Part shown: positions 29,268 through 38,943 of the stretch, one piece after another
Layout: every line of letters starts with the position of its first letter
Position numbering within the stretch: position 1 is the stretch's first letter
Assembly (NCBI GenBank): GCA_016713085.1
Contig: JADJPV010000002.1
Location: 1,178,001 to 1,242,000, forward strand
From: Chitinophagaceae bacterium
GTDB lineage: Bacteria; Bacteroidota; Bacteroidia; Chitinophagales; Chitinophagaceae
Direction of reading: 5' to 3'
Length of the DNA stretch: 64,000 bases
Notes under the pieces: model-generated
Databases searched by the model: none
Told to the model about the DNA's origin: nothing
Seen by the model: only the letters and a program-made list of their open reading frames with translations
Position numbers and translations under genes: made by a program

Positions 29268-30746
29268 TTAGCGGTAACGCTGCCTGCCGCTGTACAAATT
29301 ATACCTGATTCCTAATTGCATTCCGCTTGTGGAATAGCGCTGATTCACAATATTTGCATTTTGTGTAACAGGTTTAAAATTGTAACGGAAGTATGGCTCG
29401 CCGAAAATCTGCAGCCGTTCATTTATTCTTTTGTACACGGCGAAACTTGCGAAAACACCAATACCAATATTGCTGCGCCAGTTATTTGCACCCGTTCCTT
29501 TTGCTGTTGAAATTTTAACCGGACTCAATGTTGTATCAAGTACTTCACCACGATAGAATGAAGTAATATTAAATACCGGTCCTGCATTCACAGCAAAGGC
29601 AAGTATTTCAGGATTTCCAAACTCATAAGAAAAAATGATGGGCAGATCAATAAAGCGGTAACGGTTGTACGTTGTACGGTAGCGTGTACCGTTTTGTTCA
29701 AAGTAAGTTGTATCCCTGATAAATAAAGTATCGCCTGGTGCTCTTATCACCGTACGTATTGTTATGATCTGTGTTATTTGCTTTTCATTTGCATTAATGA
29801 TACGTAAGCGTTCATTGATCTGTGAATAATTTACTCCGGCTTTGATCAGTGTTTTTTCTCCGATGTTTTTAGCGATGCGCACTCCTGCACTGAAACCATT
29901 CCGGTTATCTTCACTGGTACGGCGCTGATCAATATATCCATTGAGATTAGCAGGATTAGAAAAGCTTCGCATGGTATAATCAGGCGAACCATATACTTCT
30001 ATATACAAATCATTACGACGTGGGCCGGTAATTGTCGGGCAGCCTGGTCGGTTATTTTGCTGGGGAACATTTCCAATCTGAAATTTTTGCAGAGAAAACC
30101 GATACACAGCAAGATCAGTAAAGTTTAAAGCATATTCTTTTGATTCATTTGACTGAATTGAATTGTCTGCTTGCAATTCATTAGCTGTGGCAGTATTTAG
30201 AATGAACTTTTCCTTTACTGTTGTTGCTGATTCTTTTTTATTTATTCCCGCATTACTTTTTTTGTTCTCTGAATTGTTGATTACTGAAGTATTTGTTTTT
30301 ATAGTTCGATCAGCAGTAAAAGAGATATTATTCTTATTCCCTGTTTTTACATCAGCTGTAACAACATTGCCATTGTCAGTTTTATTTTCTTCATTTTCAA
30401 CTATAGGTTTTGATTCAGTTGTTGATTCATTATTTTGCTCCGCTTGTTCTTTGTTTTCAGTAAATGCTGTTGGAGTAATGTTTTCCTTATTATTATTTGT
30501 ATTTACTTGTGAAGAAGTTGCTGTTTTCTGCTCTGCATTTTTTGCGTTTGAATTCCATGTAAGAAAGCCAATACCAGTAAGAGTTACCAACGCAATACCG
30601 GTTAACAGGTAACGTCTTAAAAAGAAGAAGCCTTTTTTATCGTCCTTCTCTTTTTCACGTATGCGTTCCCATACATGCATGGGTGCACCGGAGTCGTATT
30701 GCTCCAGCTTGCTTTTTACGAAGTCATCGAATTGTTGATCTTTCAT
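29268..30746 (-). CDS. Sigma-factor-linked trans-envelope protein: cytoplasmic head, membrane segment, Asn/Glu-rich linker, beta-barrel
   Basis: About 492 residues from the ATG at 30746, which lies inside the sigma gene. Order: cytoplasmic head (MKDQQFDDFVKSKLEQYD), one membrane helix (about 45-65, RRYLLTGIALVTLTGIGFL), a long polar linker rich in Asn, Glu, Lys and Thr (about 70-205), then a barrel-like section (GFSAGVRIAKNIGEKTLIKAGVNYS, FIDLPIIFSYEFG, AFAVNAGPVFNITSF, ending GMQLGIRYNLYSGRQRYR). The position next to an ECF sigma factor suggests the head is an anti-sigma domain, and the barrel would place the C-terminus in the outer membrane. Proteins like this are usually annotated as outer membrane beta-barrel proteins. 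The anti-sigma role is my inference; no known anti-sigma motif is visible. Confidence 0.75.
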   Translation of the reverse strand: MKDQQFDDFVKSKLEQYDSGAPMHVWERIREKEKDDKKGFFFLRRYLLTGIALVTLTGIGFLTWNSNAKNAEQKTATSSQVNTNNNKENITPTAFTENKEQAEQNNESTTESKPIVENEENKTDNGNVVTADVKTGNKNNISFTADRTIKTNTSVINNSENKKSNAGINKKESATTVKEKFILNTATANELQADNSIQSNESKEYALNFTDLAVYRFSLQKFQIGNVPQQNNRPGCPTITGPRRNDLYIEVYGSPDYTMRSFSNPANLNGYIDQRRTSEDNRNGFSAGVRIAKNIGEKTLIKAGVNYSQINERLRIINANEKQITQIITIRTVIRAPGDTLFIRDTTYFEQNGTRYRTTYNRYRFIDLPIIFSYEFGNPEILAFAVNAGPVFNITSFYRGEVLDTTLSPVKISTAKGTGANNWRSNIGIGVFASFAVYKRINERLQIFGEPYFRYNFKPVTQNANIVNQRYSTSGMQLGIRYNLYSGRQRYR

Positions 30747-31365
30747 ACCGCAATACTTTTTGCACTTTAATAATTTCATTCTGTAAATACCTTCTCGCTT
30801 TCACCAGTTGTGATCTTGATGTACTGTCTTTTATTTTCAGCATTACTGCAATTTCTTCATGACTGTAACCTTCAATTACATGCAGGGTAAATACCAGCTT
30901 ATAACCTTCCGGTAAATTGTGAATCATCTTCAGTAACTCGGCTTCGTTGAGGTGAGTATAGGCTGAGGGTTCCAATCCGCTCACACCCGGAGCATCGGGT
31001 TGCACTTCATCAAACTTCATCCTTTTCTTCTGGCAATATTTTAAAGCCGTGTTCACAACAATCCTGCGAACCCATCCTTCAAACGAACCTTCAAACTTGA
31101 ACTGAGAAATATTCCTGTACACTTTAATAAAGGCATCCTGCAGAATATCTTCTGCTTCCATCCTGTCTGTAGAATATCGCAGGCAAACAGTCAGCATCTT
31201 ACCGGCGAAACGCTCAAAGAGCTGTCGCTGGCATTGCTCATCTTTTTTGATGCAGCCATGGATCAGTTGGTGGTCTGTTAATATCAGAATAGGGACGTTA
31301 ATTTTTATAAATAGATACCATTCTGTAGTGTTTTCGCTGCCCGGTGAAGGAAATCTCTCTAACAA
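30724..31365 (-). CDS. ECF-type RNA polymerase sigma-70 factor
   Basis: Sigma region 2 is visible in LFERFAGKMLTVCLRYSTD, MEAEDILQDAFIKVYRNI and FEGWVRRIVVNTALKY; region 4 in LPEGYKLVFTLHVIEGYSHEEIA with the helix-turn-helix MLKIKDSTSRSQLVKARRYL. The ORF opens at a TTG (31365), but the first 28 residues look non-coding. Homology begins near TDHQLIHGCIKKDE, where no ATG is seen, so the true start is unsettled, or an ATG was lost to a base error. Its TGA stop overlaps the next gene's start by 23 bases, giving translational coupling to the membrane partner. It probably directs a small regulon in response to an envelope signal. Confidence 0.88.
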   Translation of the reverse strand: MLERFPSPGSENTTEWYLFIKINVPILILTDHQLIHGCIKKDEQCQRQLFERFAGKMLTVCLRYSTDRMEAEDILQDAFIKVYRNISQFKFEGSFEGWVRRIVVNTALKYCQKKRMKFDEVQPDAPGVSGLEPSAYTHLNEAELLKMIHNLPEGYKLVFTLHVIEGYSHEEIAVMLKIKDSTSRSQLVKARRYLQNEIIKVQKVLRYERSTIR

Positions 31366-31379
31366 ACCCGGAAAAAACC

Positions 31380-31403
31380 AAAAAAGGCAGCAATTAAGCT
31401 GCC
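31380..31403 (-). terminator. Terminator of the TPR gene
   Basis: GGCAGC (31386-31391) pairs with GCTGCC (31398-31403), followed on the minus strand by six T, 23 bases after the TPR gene stop. Confidence 0.8.
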
Positions 31404-31425
31404 CTTGTATTTTCAGATGGGAGTT

Positions 31426-32456
31426 TTACATTCCCATATCCATTTTTTTCTGTTTGAGACTGTTTAGCGATGGATCCATTTCAATGGCTTTATCGCATAA
31501 AGCCACGCCCTTATCCTTTTGCCCCATTTTCTGGTAACTCATGCCAATCATATAAAGCGCACGGGCATTTTTATTATCGAGCTGAAGTACCTGGTCCCAG
31601 TTGTCTATCGCATCCTGGTACTTCCCGCCTTTGTATTGCGATTCGGCCAGTGCATAACGTACTGTAATGCTGTAAGGACGTTTTTCTAAAGATTTTTCAA
31701 GCATCTCGGTAGACTTGGCAAAATTCCCAAGATTCATATAACTGTAAGCAAGGTTTTCATAATACTCTGCATTCTTTACCCAACCACGCTCAGCTGCAAG
31801 CTCAAACATGGCAATGGCATTTTTATCGTCAGGAATAGCATAGTACACCATTCCCATTTCAAATACATAACGTGCATTTTTTGGGTCAACCGCTGCTGCT
31901 TTCTGGTAGTAAGGAATTGCCTGTTTGTAACGCTCTATTTCAATGTAGCTCCGTCCGATTGTATAATACAGAATTGCATTGGTTGAATCTGTTTCGGCTG
32001 CGTATAATAAACGGTTAATGGCCTGCGGATAATTTTCAAGATAATAATTGCACATACCAACGATGTAGTGCATGGGTTTATCCTTGTGGAGTTTTTCCCA
32101 TTTCTCTGTATAACTTAAAGCATCCTGGTGGCGGCCCAGATTGAAGTATAAATTGGCTAACTGCTGAAAGGTTGCTTCATTGTTTGGCTCCAGTTTGTTC
32201 CAGCGTGTATAGGCATCTACAGCCTGGCGATAGTTGCGACTTTCCATGCCATACTCACCCATTGCTTTCAATGCATCAATGTTGGTTGTATCATACTGCA
32301 CAGCCTTTTCAAAAAGATTAATGGCTAATTGTATTCTGCGTTCCTGTTTGGCAATATTAGCCCGTTGTAATACAGCATTTGAACTGTCACGGTTCTGAGC
32401 AGATGCAGAAAAAAACTGAATAATGTAAGTGATAAAATAACGTACCCGTTTTTCAT
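31426..32456 (-). CDS. Exported tetratricopeptide-repeat protein (single-base frameshift near the start)
   Basis: Reconstructed 343 residues. The ATG at 32456 opens a signal peptide (MKNGYVILSLTLFSFF); then the frame breaks in the A run 32409-32415 (plus strand; seven A where eight are needed), after which SASAQNRDSSNAVLQ continues the signal cleavage site. Eight or nine TPR units follow, for example GMESRNYRQAVDAYTRWNKL, YFNLGRHQDALSYTEKW and YTIGRSYIEIERYKQAIPYY, ending KGVALCDKAIEMDPSLN. It is a periplasmic protein-protein interaction scaffold; the partner is unknown. It lies just upstream of the sigma gene but has its own terminator. Confidence 0.8.
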
Positions 32457-32556
32457 GGAATAAGATTTTGGATCGATGTAAAAATAGACAATATAAAAAT
32501 ATAAAATAACGTAGAAATACCTACTAAAACCCTGCCCTTTTTACCGGAACTAAGTA

Positions 32557-34503
32557 TTATTTTAATAAAACAGCCCCCAAGGGAGGTAAATTCAGGTTCA
32601 ATTCATACCATTTTTCATCTTTATCTGTTACCCGAACGCCTATTTCAGGATTAAACACATCACCTGTACCCCAGTATTTTTTATCATCGCTGTTGAAAAT
32701 CTCTTTCCAGTTTTGCTTTCCCTGCACATGTATTTTCCAATCGGAGTGAACAACAGGTGTCATGTTCAAAACCACAAGAATATCATCCTCTGCATTTTTC
32801 CTTTCCGTTTGAATACAATGACTGATTCACTCCGGTGATTCAGATCAACACATTCAAACGCAAAATGATTGAACTGGTTTTCATATAATTCCGGTTCTGA
32901 TTTCAGTAAACTGCAAAGATCCTTTACACAGTTTTTTATTGATTTATGCGATTCAAAATGCAGCAGCTCCCACTGCAATTCGCTTTTATAATTCCACTCA
33001 CTGGTTGCGCCAAATTCATTACCCATAAATAAAAGCTTACCTCCTGGGTGTGCAAACATATAACTGTACATCAGCCGAAGGTTAGCAAATTTCTGCCAGT
33101 CATCGCCGGGCATTTTATACAGCATGGGACTTTTGCCATGCACCACTTCATCATGACTCAGAGGCAACATAAAGTTTTCATCATAATAGTAAGCCATGCT
33201 GAATGTAAACTGATCCTGTTGGTATTGCCTGAACAGCGGATCCTGTTTAAAATACTTCAGTGTATCATGCATCCAGCCCATCATCCACTTCATACCAAAA
33301 CCCAATCCTTCAGCAAATGTAGGTTTACTTACACCCGGCCAATCAGTTGCTTCTTCAGCAATGGTTTGCGTATCGGGTAAGTCACGGAAGATAGTTTCGT
33401 TTAAATCTTTAATAAAAGCAATGGCTTCAATGTTGCCATCACCACCAAATTCATTGGGTTCCCATTGCCCTGCTGTTCTTGAATAATTTAATTTCAGCAA
33501 TGATGATACCGCATCAACACGCATCCCGTCAATATGAAATTCCTTGAGCCAATACATGGCACTGCTGATGAGAAATGATTTTACTTCGCCACGTTTATAA
33601 TTAAAAATATAACTGTTCCAGTCGGGGTGATATCCCTTCCGCATATCTGCATACTCGTATGTATGCGAACCATCAAACATAAACAGTCCATGTGCATCGT
33701 ATGGAAAATGTGATGGAACCCAATCAAGAATCACTCCTATCCCTTCGTTGTGAAATGCTTCCACCAGTTGCATAAACTGCTGCGGAGTTCCGTAACGTGA
33801 TGTTGCTGCAAAATAACCTGCTCCTGGTAACCCCAGCTTCCATCAAAGGGATGTTCCATAATGGGCATTAATTCAATATGGGTAAACCCCATCTCTTTTA
33901 CGTATGGGACTAAACGTTCACGAAAAAATCATAACTGTGATAAACTTCTTCATTGAATTTATCAGGACGCATCCAGCTGGCAAGGTGCACTTCATACACA
34001 CTCCAGGGTGCATCCAATTTGTTGTGTTCCTTTCTTACCTGCATCCATTCTGTATCATGCCATTCATGATCCATTTGCCAGGTTACAGATGCAGTGTTGG
34101 GGCGAACCTCCCAATAGTTTGCATATGGATCACCTTTATCTAATTTCAATCCTGCATATCCATGAATATGATATTTGTAGGAAGTACCTTTTGCCATATT
34201 GGGAATAAAGCCTTCCCAGATTCCCGAACTGTCGAGCCTTACAAAAAGCGGATGACTTTCTTTGTTCCAATCATTGAAAGCTCCGAAAACAGAAACGAAT
34301 GTTGCATTCGGTGCCCATACTGCAAAATAATAGCCTGTTACTCCACTCACCTCCATCTGGTGCGATCCGAATAATTCATAACAGCGGTAATTGGTTCCGT
34401 TCTGAAAATTGGCAATATCATCGCCTTCAAAACGGGAATAATTCCAAACAGGTTTTGTTGTATCAACGAAATGAAAATCCTCGTATTTCATGGTAGTACT
34501 CAC
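32557..34503 (-). CDS. glgB: 1,4-alpha-glucan branching enzyme (three single-base frameshifts)
   Basis: Glycogen branching enzyme, about 649 residues after correction. Domains: N-terminal CBM48 (YYFAVWAPNATFVSVFGAFNDWN), then the GH13 barrel with GVILDWVPSHFP, nucleophile in DGMRVDAVSSLLKLNYSR, acid/base in TIAEEATDWPG, and LPLSHDEVVHGK, ending in the all-beta C-domain (LNLPPLGAVLLK). Breaks, all single missing bases: 33923-33928 (A run), 33823-33824 (CC; one more restores YQGAGYFAATSRYG) and 32795-32799 (T run). Between the first two the protein reads KEMGFTHIELMPIMEHPF, fully conserved. It makes alpha-1,6 branches in glycogen with GlgA and GlgC encoded 10 kb away. Conservation of every catalytic motif argues for sequence error rather than loss. 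Confidence 0.9.
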
Positions 34504-34700
34504 GTTATATGTTTGATGATTGCATGGAAGTTATTGATTTTGTTCCTGCTGTATTATCAGCACCCTTTTTTAATTTGGCCCTGCGGTAAAATAAATATTT
34601 GCCATTCATATGGAAATATAACACTTTAACATCTTCATTGCAAAAACTGTAACCAAAACATTTTAATATCGCAAAATATTATCATCATCAACCAAAGCTA

Positions 34701-37469
34701 ATGATATCACCTAAACAGTTTTTTATCCTTTGCTTCGCTTTGTTATCAACAGTAACAGCCTATTCTCAATCAGGCTCAGTAAGCGGCACTATTACTGATA
34801 CCAGTTCCGGTAAGAAATTAAACAATGCGGTTATTTCAGTGATCCGTTCTAAAGACACTGTACTCTCCAAATTTACCCGTACCAATGAACAGGGTTCTTT
34901 CGAAATAAAAGGGATCCCGGATGGAAGTTACTTCCTGGTGGTAAGCTATCCCGGCTATGCTGAATTTGTGGATGATATTGAAGTGAAAGGTGCTACTGTT
35001 TATAAAAAAGAAATTACCATAATTCCCAAATCGAAATTGCTGGAAGAAATTATTATACAGCAAAAAGTCAGCGCTATACGGATTAAAGGAGATACTACAG
35101 AATATAAAGCCGACAGTTTTAAAGTTGGCCCTAATGCCAATGTACAGGAATTGCTGAAGCGATTACCCGGTTTGCAGGTAAATGCAAAAGGAGAAATAAC
35201 GGCACAAGGGCAGAAAGTGGAGAAGATACTGGTTGATGGGGAAGAATTTTTTAGTGATGATCCTGCAGTAGTATCGCAAAACCTGCGGGCAGATGTGGTT
35301 GACAAAGTACAGGTATTTGATAAAAAGAGTGAGCAGGCAGAGTTTACCGGTGTTGATGACGGACAAAAAACCAAGACCATTAACCTTGAATTAAAAGATG
35401 ATAAAAAGAAAGGCTTTTTCGGAAAGCTGGAAGCAGGAACCGATTTCGACCGGTATCATACTGCCAAAGCCATGATCAATGCCTTTAAAAAGAAACAAAA
35501 AATTGCAGCTTATATCACCAATAATAACACAACCTTTGAAGGATTGAACTGGAATGAACAACGGAACTACGGATCCAACTCAAACAGCAACATGGAAGTA
35601 ACCGATGACGGCGGCATGATGTTCTGGAACCAGGGCGATGATTTCAGCCGTGGACAGGGATTGCCACAATCAACTACTGCAGGGGCTGTTTACATTAACA
35701 AATGGAACAAGGATAAGAACAGCATCAACGGCAGTTACCAGTTTAACGATCAGAATGTAACAGGACGGAATACAAGTTTTACACAAACCATTTTGCCCGA
35801 CAGCAGTTTCTCTAACAATACGGTTGAGAACTTTACCAATTTCCGCAGAAGAAATAAATTGAGTGCCAATTATGAATGGCAGATTGATTCAAGCAGCACC
35901 TTAAAGATAAAAGCAAGTGGCTCCGTTGTAAATGGTGAAAAGGGAAGTGATTATTTGGGTAAATCAATTAGCGAAGACAATATAGTCATCAATAAAATTG
36001 ACCGCACACTAACGAGCAAAACAGAAAACCAGGATTTCACTTCTGAAATCAGCTGGCGCAAACGTCTCAACAAAAAAGGAAGAACCATCAGCTATACCGG
36101 TAACTGGAGCAACAATGCAAAAACAGGAAATGGTTTCCTGTTTTCCACTACTGAATTTTTTGATGTTACCGGCCAGCCAACAAGGCTGCAGGAGCTTGAT
36201 CAGAATAAAACAAACAATGAGCGTCAGCAGGTGATTCAAAATAGTGTTGTCTACACCGAACCGCTTAGCAAAAAATTGTTCCTTGAGTTGACATACAAAA
36301 ATAACTTTAACCGGAACAATGCAGAACGTAACACATTTGAAAAACCCCTGAGCAGTGACAAATATTCGTCAATGGTTGATACCCTGAGTAACCATTTCCT
36401 TTACAGGGCCGATGATCACAGCGGTGGGTTCTCTTTCCGGTTTACAGAAAAAAAATACATGTTCTCAATTGGTACATCTGTTGGCCGTACCAATTTTGGA
36501 CTGGAAGAAATAACAAAAGCCGACAAACGGAATATTGGTTTCACCAATCTCTTACCAAGAGCATCCATCAGGTTTACACCTAAAAAACAGAAAAGTTTTA
36601 ACCTTACCTATTCGGGCAATACACAAAACCCAACCTTACAGCAGATCAATCCCATTATCGATAATATTGACCCGTTAAATCTTACTGTTGGTAACACGAA
36701 ACTAAAACAGGCATTCCGGCATAATTTTTCTATCAACATGAATGATTATAAAATCATTAAGAGCAGGAATTTTTATCTGTCGGGGAATTTTTCTTTCACG
36801 AATAATGCCATCAGCAGTTCAAATAAAATTGATTCGGGAATCAGAGTTAACCAGGCAGTTAATGTCAATGGAAATTACAATGGTTCGGCATGGGCCATGT
36901 ATGGATTCGAAATTGCCCCTTCTGTTAATCTGAATTTTACTTCTGAAAGTTCTGTGAGTCGTTTTGTGAATATTGTAAATGGTCAGAAAAACATTAGCGA
37001 TAATTACAGGATAGGATTTGGAACAGGTATTGGTAAATGGAGCGATAAATGGATCAGTTTTAATTTCAATATAGAACCGGCATACAATTTTTCAAAATCG
37101 TCCATCAATAAAGGGCTGGTTACAAAATACTGGACGGTGAATGCCTACCCTTATCTATCCATGAAATTCAAAAAACAGAAGTTGTATTTTGATCTGAATG
37201 GCAACCTGAATTTTTACCAGAAAACAACTGCATTTCAGAATCAGCGAAATGTGTTTATCATCAACAGTTCCATCAAACGAACCTTTACAAAAACGGATGC
37301 ATTTGAACTCATACTTTCAGTGAATGATCTTTTCAATCAGAACCAGGGTATCCAGCGTAATATCAGCAGCAACTTTATTTCTGAAAATACCTTCCAGAAT
37401 ATCCGCCGCTATGCATTGCTTACTCTTTCCTGGAACTTTACAAAAAACGGCAAACCTTCAAACTTCTAA
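34701..37469 (+). CDS. Outer-membrane beta-barrel protein with carboxypeptidase-regulatory-like domain
   Basis: 922 residues. A signal peptide (MISPKQFFILCFALLSTVTAYSQ) precedes a CarboxypepD_reg-like domain (about 25-110), a plug-like part (KADSFKVGPNANVQELLKRLPG, VEKILVDGEEFFSDDP) and a barrel of the OMP_b-brl_3 type to the C-terminus. It resembles TonB-dependent receptors in organisation. The GLPGLI gene follows after 101 bases, a pairing seen repeatedly in this phylum. It probably exports or imports a peptide-like or metal-bound compound, but the substrate cannot be read. Confidence 0.83.
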   Translation: MISPKQFFILCFALLSTVTAYSQSGSVSGTITDTSSGKKLNNAVISVIRSKDTVLSKFTRTNEQGSFEIKGIPDGSYFLVVSYPGYAEFVDDIEVKGATVYKKEITIIPKSKLLEEIIIQQKVSAIRIKGDTTEYKADSFKVGPNANVQELLKRLPGLQVNAKGEITAQGQKVEKILVDGEEFFSDDPAVVSQNLRADVVDKVQVFDKKSEQAEFTGVDDGQKTKTINLELKDDKKKGFFGKLEAGTDFDRYHTAKAMINAFKKKQKIAAYITNNNTTFEGLNWNEQRNYGSNSNSNMEVTDDGGMMFWNQGDDFSRGQGLPQSTTAGAVYINKWNKDKNSINGSYQFNDQNVTGRNTSFTQTILPDSSFSNNTVENFTNFRRRNKLSANYEWQIDSSSTLKIKASGSVVNGEKGSDYLGKSISEDNIVINKIDRTLTSKTENQDFTSEISWRKRLNKKGRTISYTGNWSNNAKTGNGFLFSTTEFFDVTGQPTRLQELDQNKTNNERQQVIQNSVVYTEPLSKKLFLELTYKNNFNRNNAERNTFEKPLSSDKYSSMVDTLSNHFLYRADDHSGGFSFRFTEKKYMFSIGTSVGRTNFGLEEITKADKRNIGFTNLLPRASIRFTPKKQKSFNLTYSGNTQNPTLQQINPIIDNIDPLNLTVGNTKLKQAFRHNFSINMNDYKIIKSRNFYLSGNFSFTNNAISSSNKIDSGIRVNQAVNVNGNYNGSAWAMYGFEIAPSVNLNFTSESSVSRFVNIVNGQKNISDNYRIGFGTGIGKWSDKWISFNFNIEPAYNFSKSSINKGLVTKYWTVNAYPYLSMKFKKQKLYFDLNGNLNFYQKTTAFQNQRNVFIINSSIKRTFTKTDAFELILSVNDLFNQNQGIQRNISSNFISENTFQNIRRYALLTLSWNFTKNGKPSNF

Positions 37470-37570
37470 TTATGAAATATCCATAAAAATTCTCGAGCTA
37501 ATTTATACCAACAGCGATGATAATTTTTATGGATATACTATGTGGCCAATAAAAAAATAAAAATAAACAC

Positions 37571-38314
37571 ATGAAATACATCGTTCTTATAAGCATCCTT
37601 TTCAGTCTTCATACAGGTTCTTCTGCACAGGTAAAATTTATCAGCAGCGGGCATATTGAGTATGAAAAAAGAGTCAATCAGTTTTCATATTACGATAAGG
37701 AAGATGATGAAGCTCCCTGGGTAGTTGAAATGAAAAAAGTATTTCCTAAAATGGTAAGTGAAACTTATTTCCTCGATTTTAATGAAAACAAATCGGTGTT
37801 TAAACTGGCCAAGGAAAACACAGATGTAAAATATATGTGGGGACGCAAGCCAAGTGAAACAGATGTAACTGTTAAAGATGTAAAGAATAACCAGATTTCC
37901 TTACAGCGTGACATCTTTGAACAAACCTATTTAGTAAAAGACAGCTTACAGAAGTACGAATGGAAGATCAGCAATGAAACAAGATTGATTGCGGGATTTG
38001 AATGTAAAAAAGCAGTCACTAAAATCTGCGACTCTGTTTATATTGTTGCCTTTTATACGGATGAGATTATTGTAAGCAGCGGCCCTGAAAGTTTTGGCGG
38101 CCTGCCCGGTATGATCTTGGGACTGGCTGTACCCCGTTTGCAGGTAACCTGGTTTGCAACAAAAGTTGACATCAAAGAACCAACAGAAGTAATGCTAAAC
38201 CCTAAACAAAAAGGGAAAGCCGTTAATTGGGAAGTTTACCAGAAAGATTTGAACAAGGCGATGAAAGATTGGGGGAAATATGGAGCAAAAGTGATGTGGA
38301 ACAGTTTGCTGTAA
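37571..38314 (+). CDS. GLPGLI family protein
   Basis: 247 residues with a signal peptide (MKYIVLISILFSLHTGSSAQ). The family signature is near residue 178 as FGGLPGMILGL, preceded by FECKKAVTK and YTDEI, all typical for GLPGLI proteins. These periplasmic proteins of unknown function are usually encoded next to an outer-membrane barrel protein, as here. It is the last gene of the pair; a 19-bp-stem terminator follows 15 bases after the stop. Confidence 0.88.
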   Translation: MKYIVLISILFSLHTGSSAQVKFISSGHIEYEKRVNQFSYYDKEDDEAPWVVEMKKVFPKMVSETYFLDFNENKSVFKLAKENTDVKYMWGRKPSETDVTVKDVKNNQISLQRDIFEQTYLVKDSLQKYEWKISNETRLIAGFECKKAVTKICDSVYIVAFYTDEIIVSSGPESFGGLPGMILGLAVPRLQVTWFATKVDIKEPTEVMLNPKQKGKAVNWEVYQKDLNKAMKDWGKYGAKVMWNSLL

Positions 38315-38329
38315 TTGATTATAATATTG

Positions 38330-38378
38330 AAATGAGAAGGGCTTACAGAATTATACTGTAAGCCCTTCTCATTTTTTG
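38330..38378. terminator. Bidirectional terminator between the GLPGLI and DUF805 genes
   Basis: A 19-bp perfect stem (38330-38348 with 38356-38374), seven-base loop and T runs on both sides serve the convergent genes. Confidence 0.9.
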
Positions 38379-38410
38379 TTAACAGGTTTGAATTAAAGCT
38401 GAGCAGAAAT

Positions 38411-38848
38411 TTATTGTCCTGTAAACTCCAATTCGGGAATACCCGGATTCTTTGGATCATCACCATAATTATTTTGAAAGCGGTCTCCTTCTGTAAACAT
38501 CCACACTAGGAGAAGAATACCGCCTACAAGAGGGATTAAACCAATAAAATAATACCAGCCGCTTCTGTTGGTATCATGCAAACGTCTTACTGTTACGGCA
38601 AGGCCTGGAACAATCGTTCCTAAAGCATAAATTCCATAAAGACCAAACCCAAGAGTTGAAATAACTGTTGATTCATTTGCCGTACCAACAATTGCAATAA
38701 CATAAAGCGGGATAATAACTAATAAATTACAGAGCACGAAATACCAATATTCAGACCTTCTTGCACGGCCCTGAAAATTAGCGTAGTTTTTGAGAACAAC
38801 TTTTTTCCACCAATCGATCATGTTGTAATTAGATTCATGTTTTTCCAT
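38411..38848 (-). CDS. DUF805 family membrane protein
   Basis: 145 residues, several hydrophobic segments (LCNLLVIIPLYVIAIV, FGLYGIYALGTIVPGLAVTV, YYFIGLIPLVGGILLLVWMF). The conserved family marks are FQGRARRSEYWYF near the N-terminus and VRRLHDTNRSGWYY, and the acidic C-terminus (DDPKNPGIPELE). Its function is unknown. It is a single gene convergent with the GLPGLI gene. The start at 38848 could instead be at the internal Met of MIDWWKKVV ten residues later. Confidence 0.88.
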   Translation of the reverse strand: MEKHESNYNMIDWWKKVVLKNYANFQGRARRSEYWYFVLCNLLVIIPLYVIAIVGTANESTVISTLGFGLYGIYALGTIVPGLAVTVRRLHDTNRSGWYYFIGLIPLVGGILLLVWMFTEGDRFQNNYGDDPKNPGIPELEFTGQ

Positions 38849-38943
38849 ACAGTTTGGTTTTGATTAAGAACAATGTTATGCATTTTTCCTATTCAAAACA
38901 ATTTTGGAATGAACATGTTTTCAAAACTAAATGTAAACAGCAG

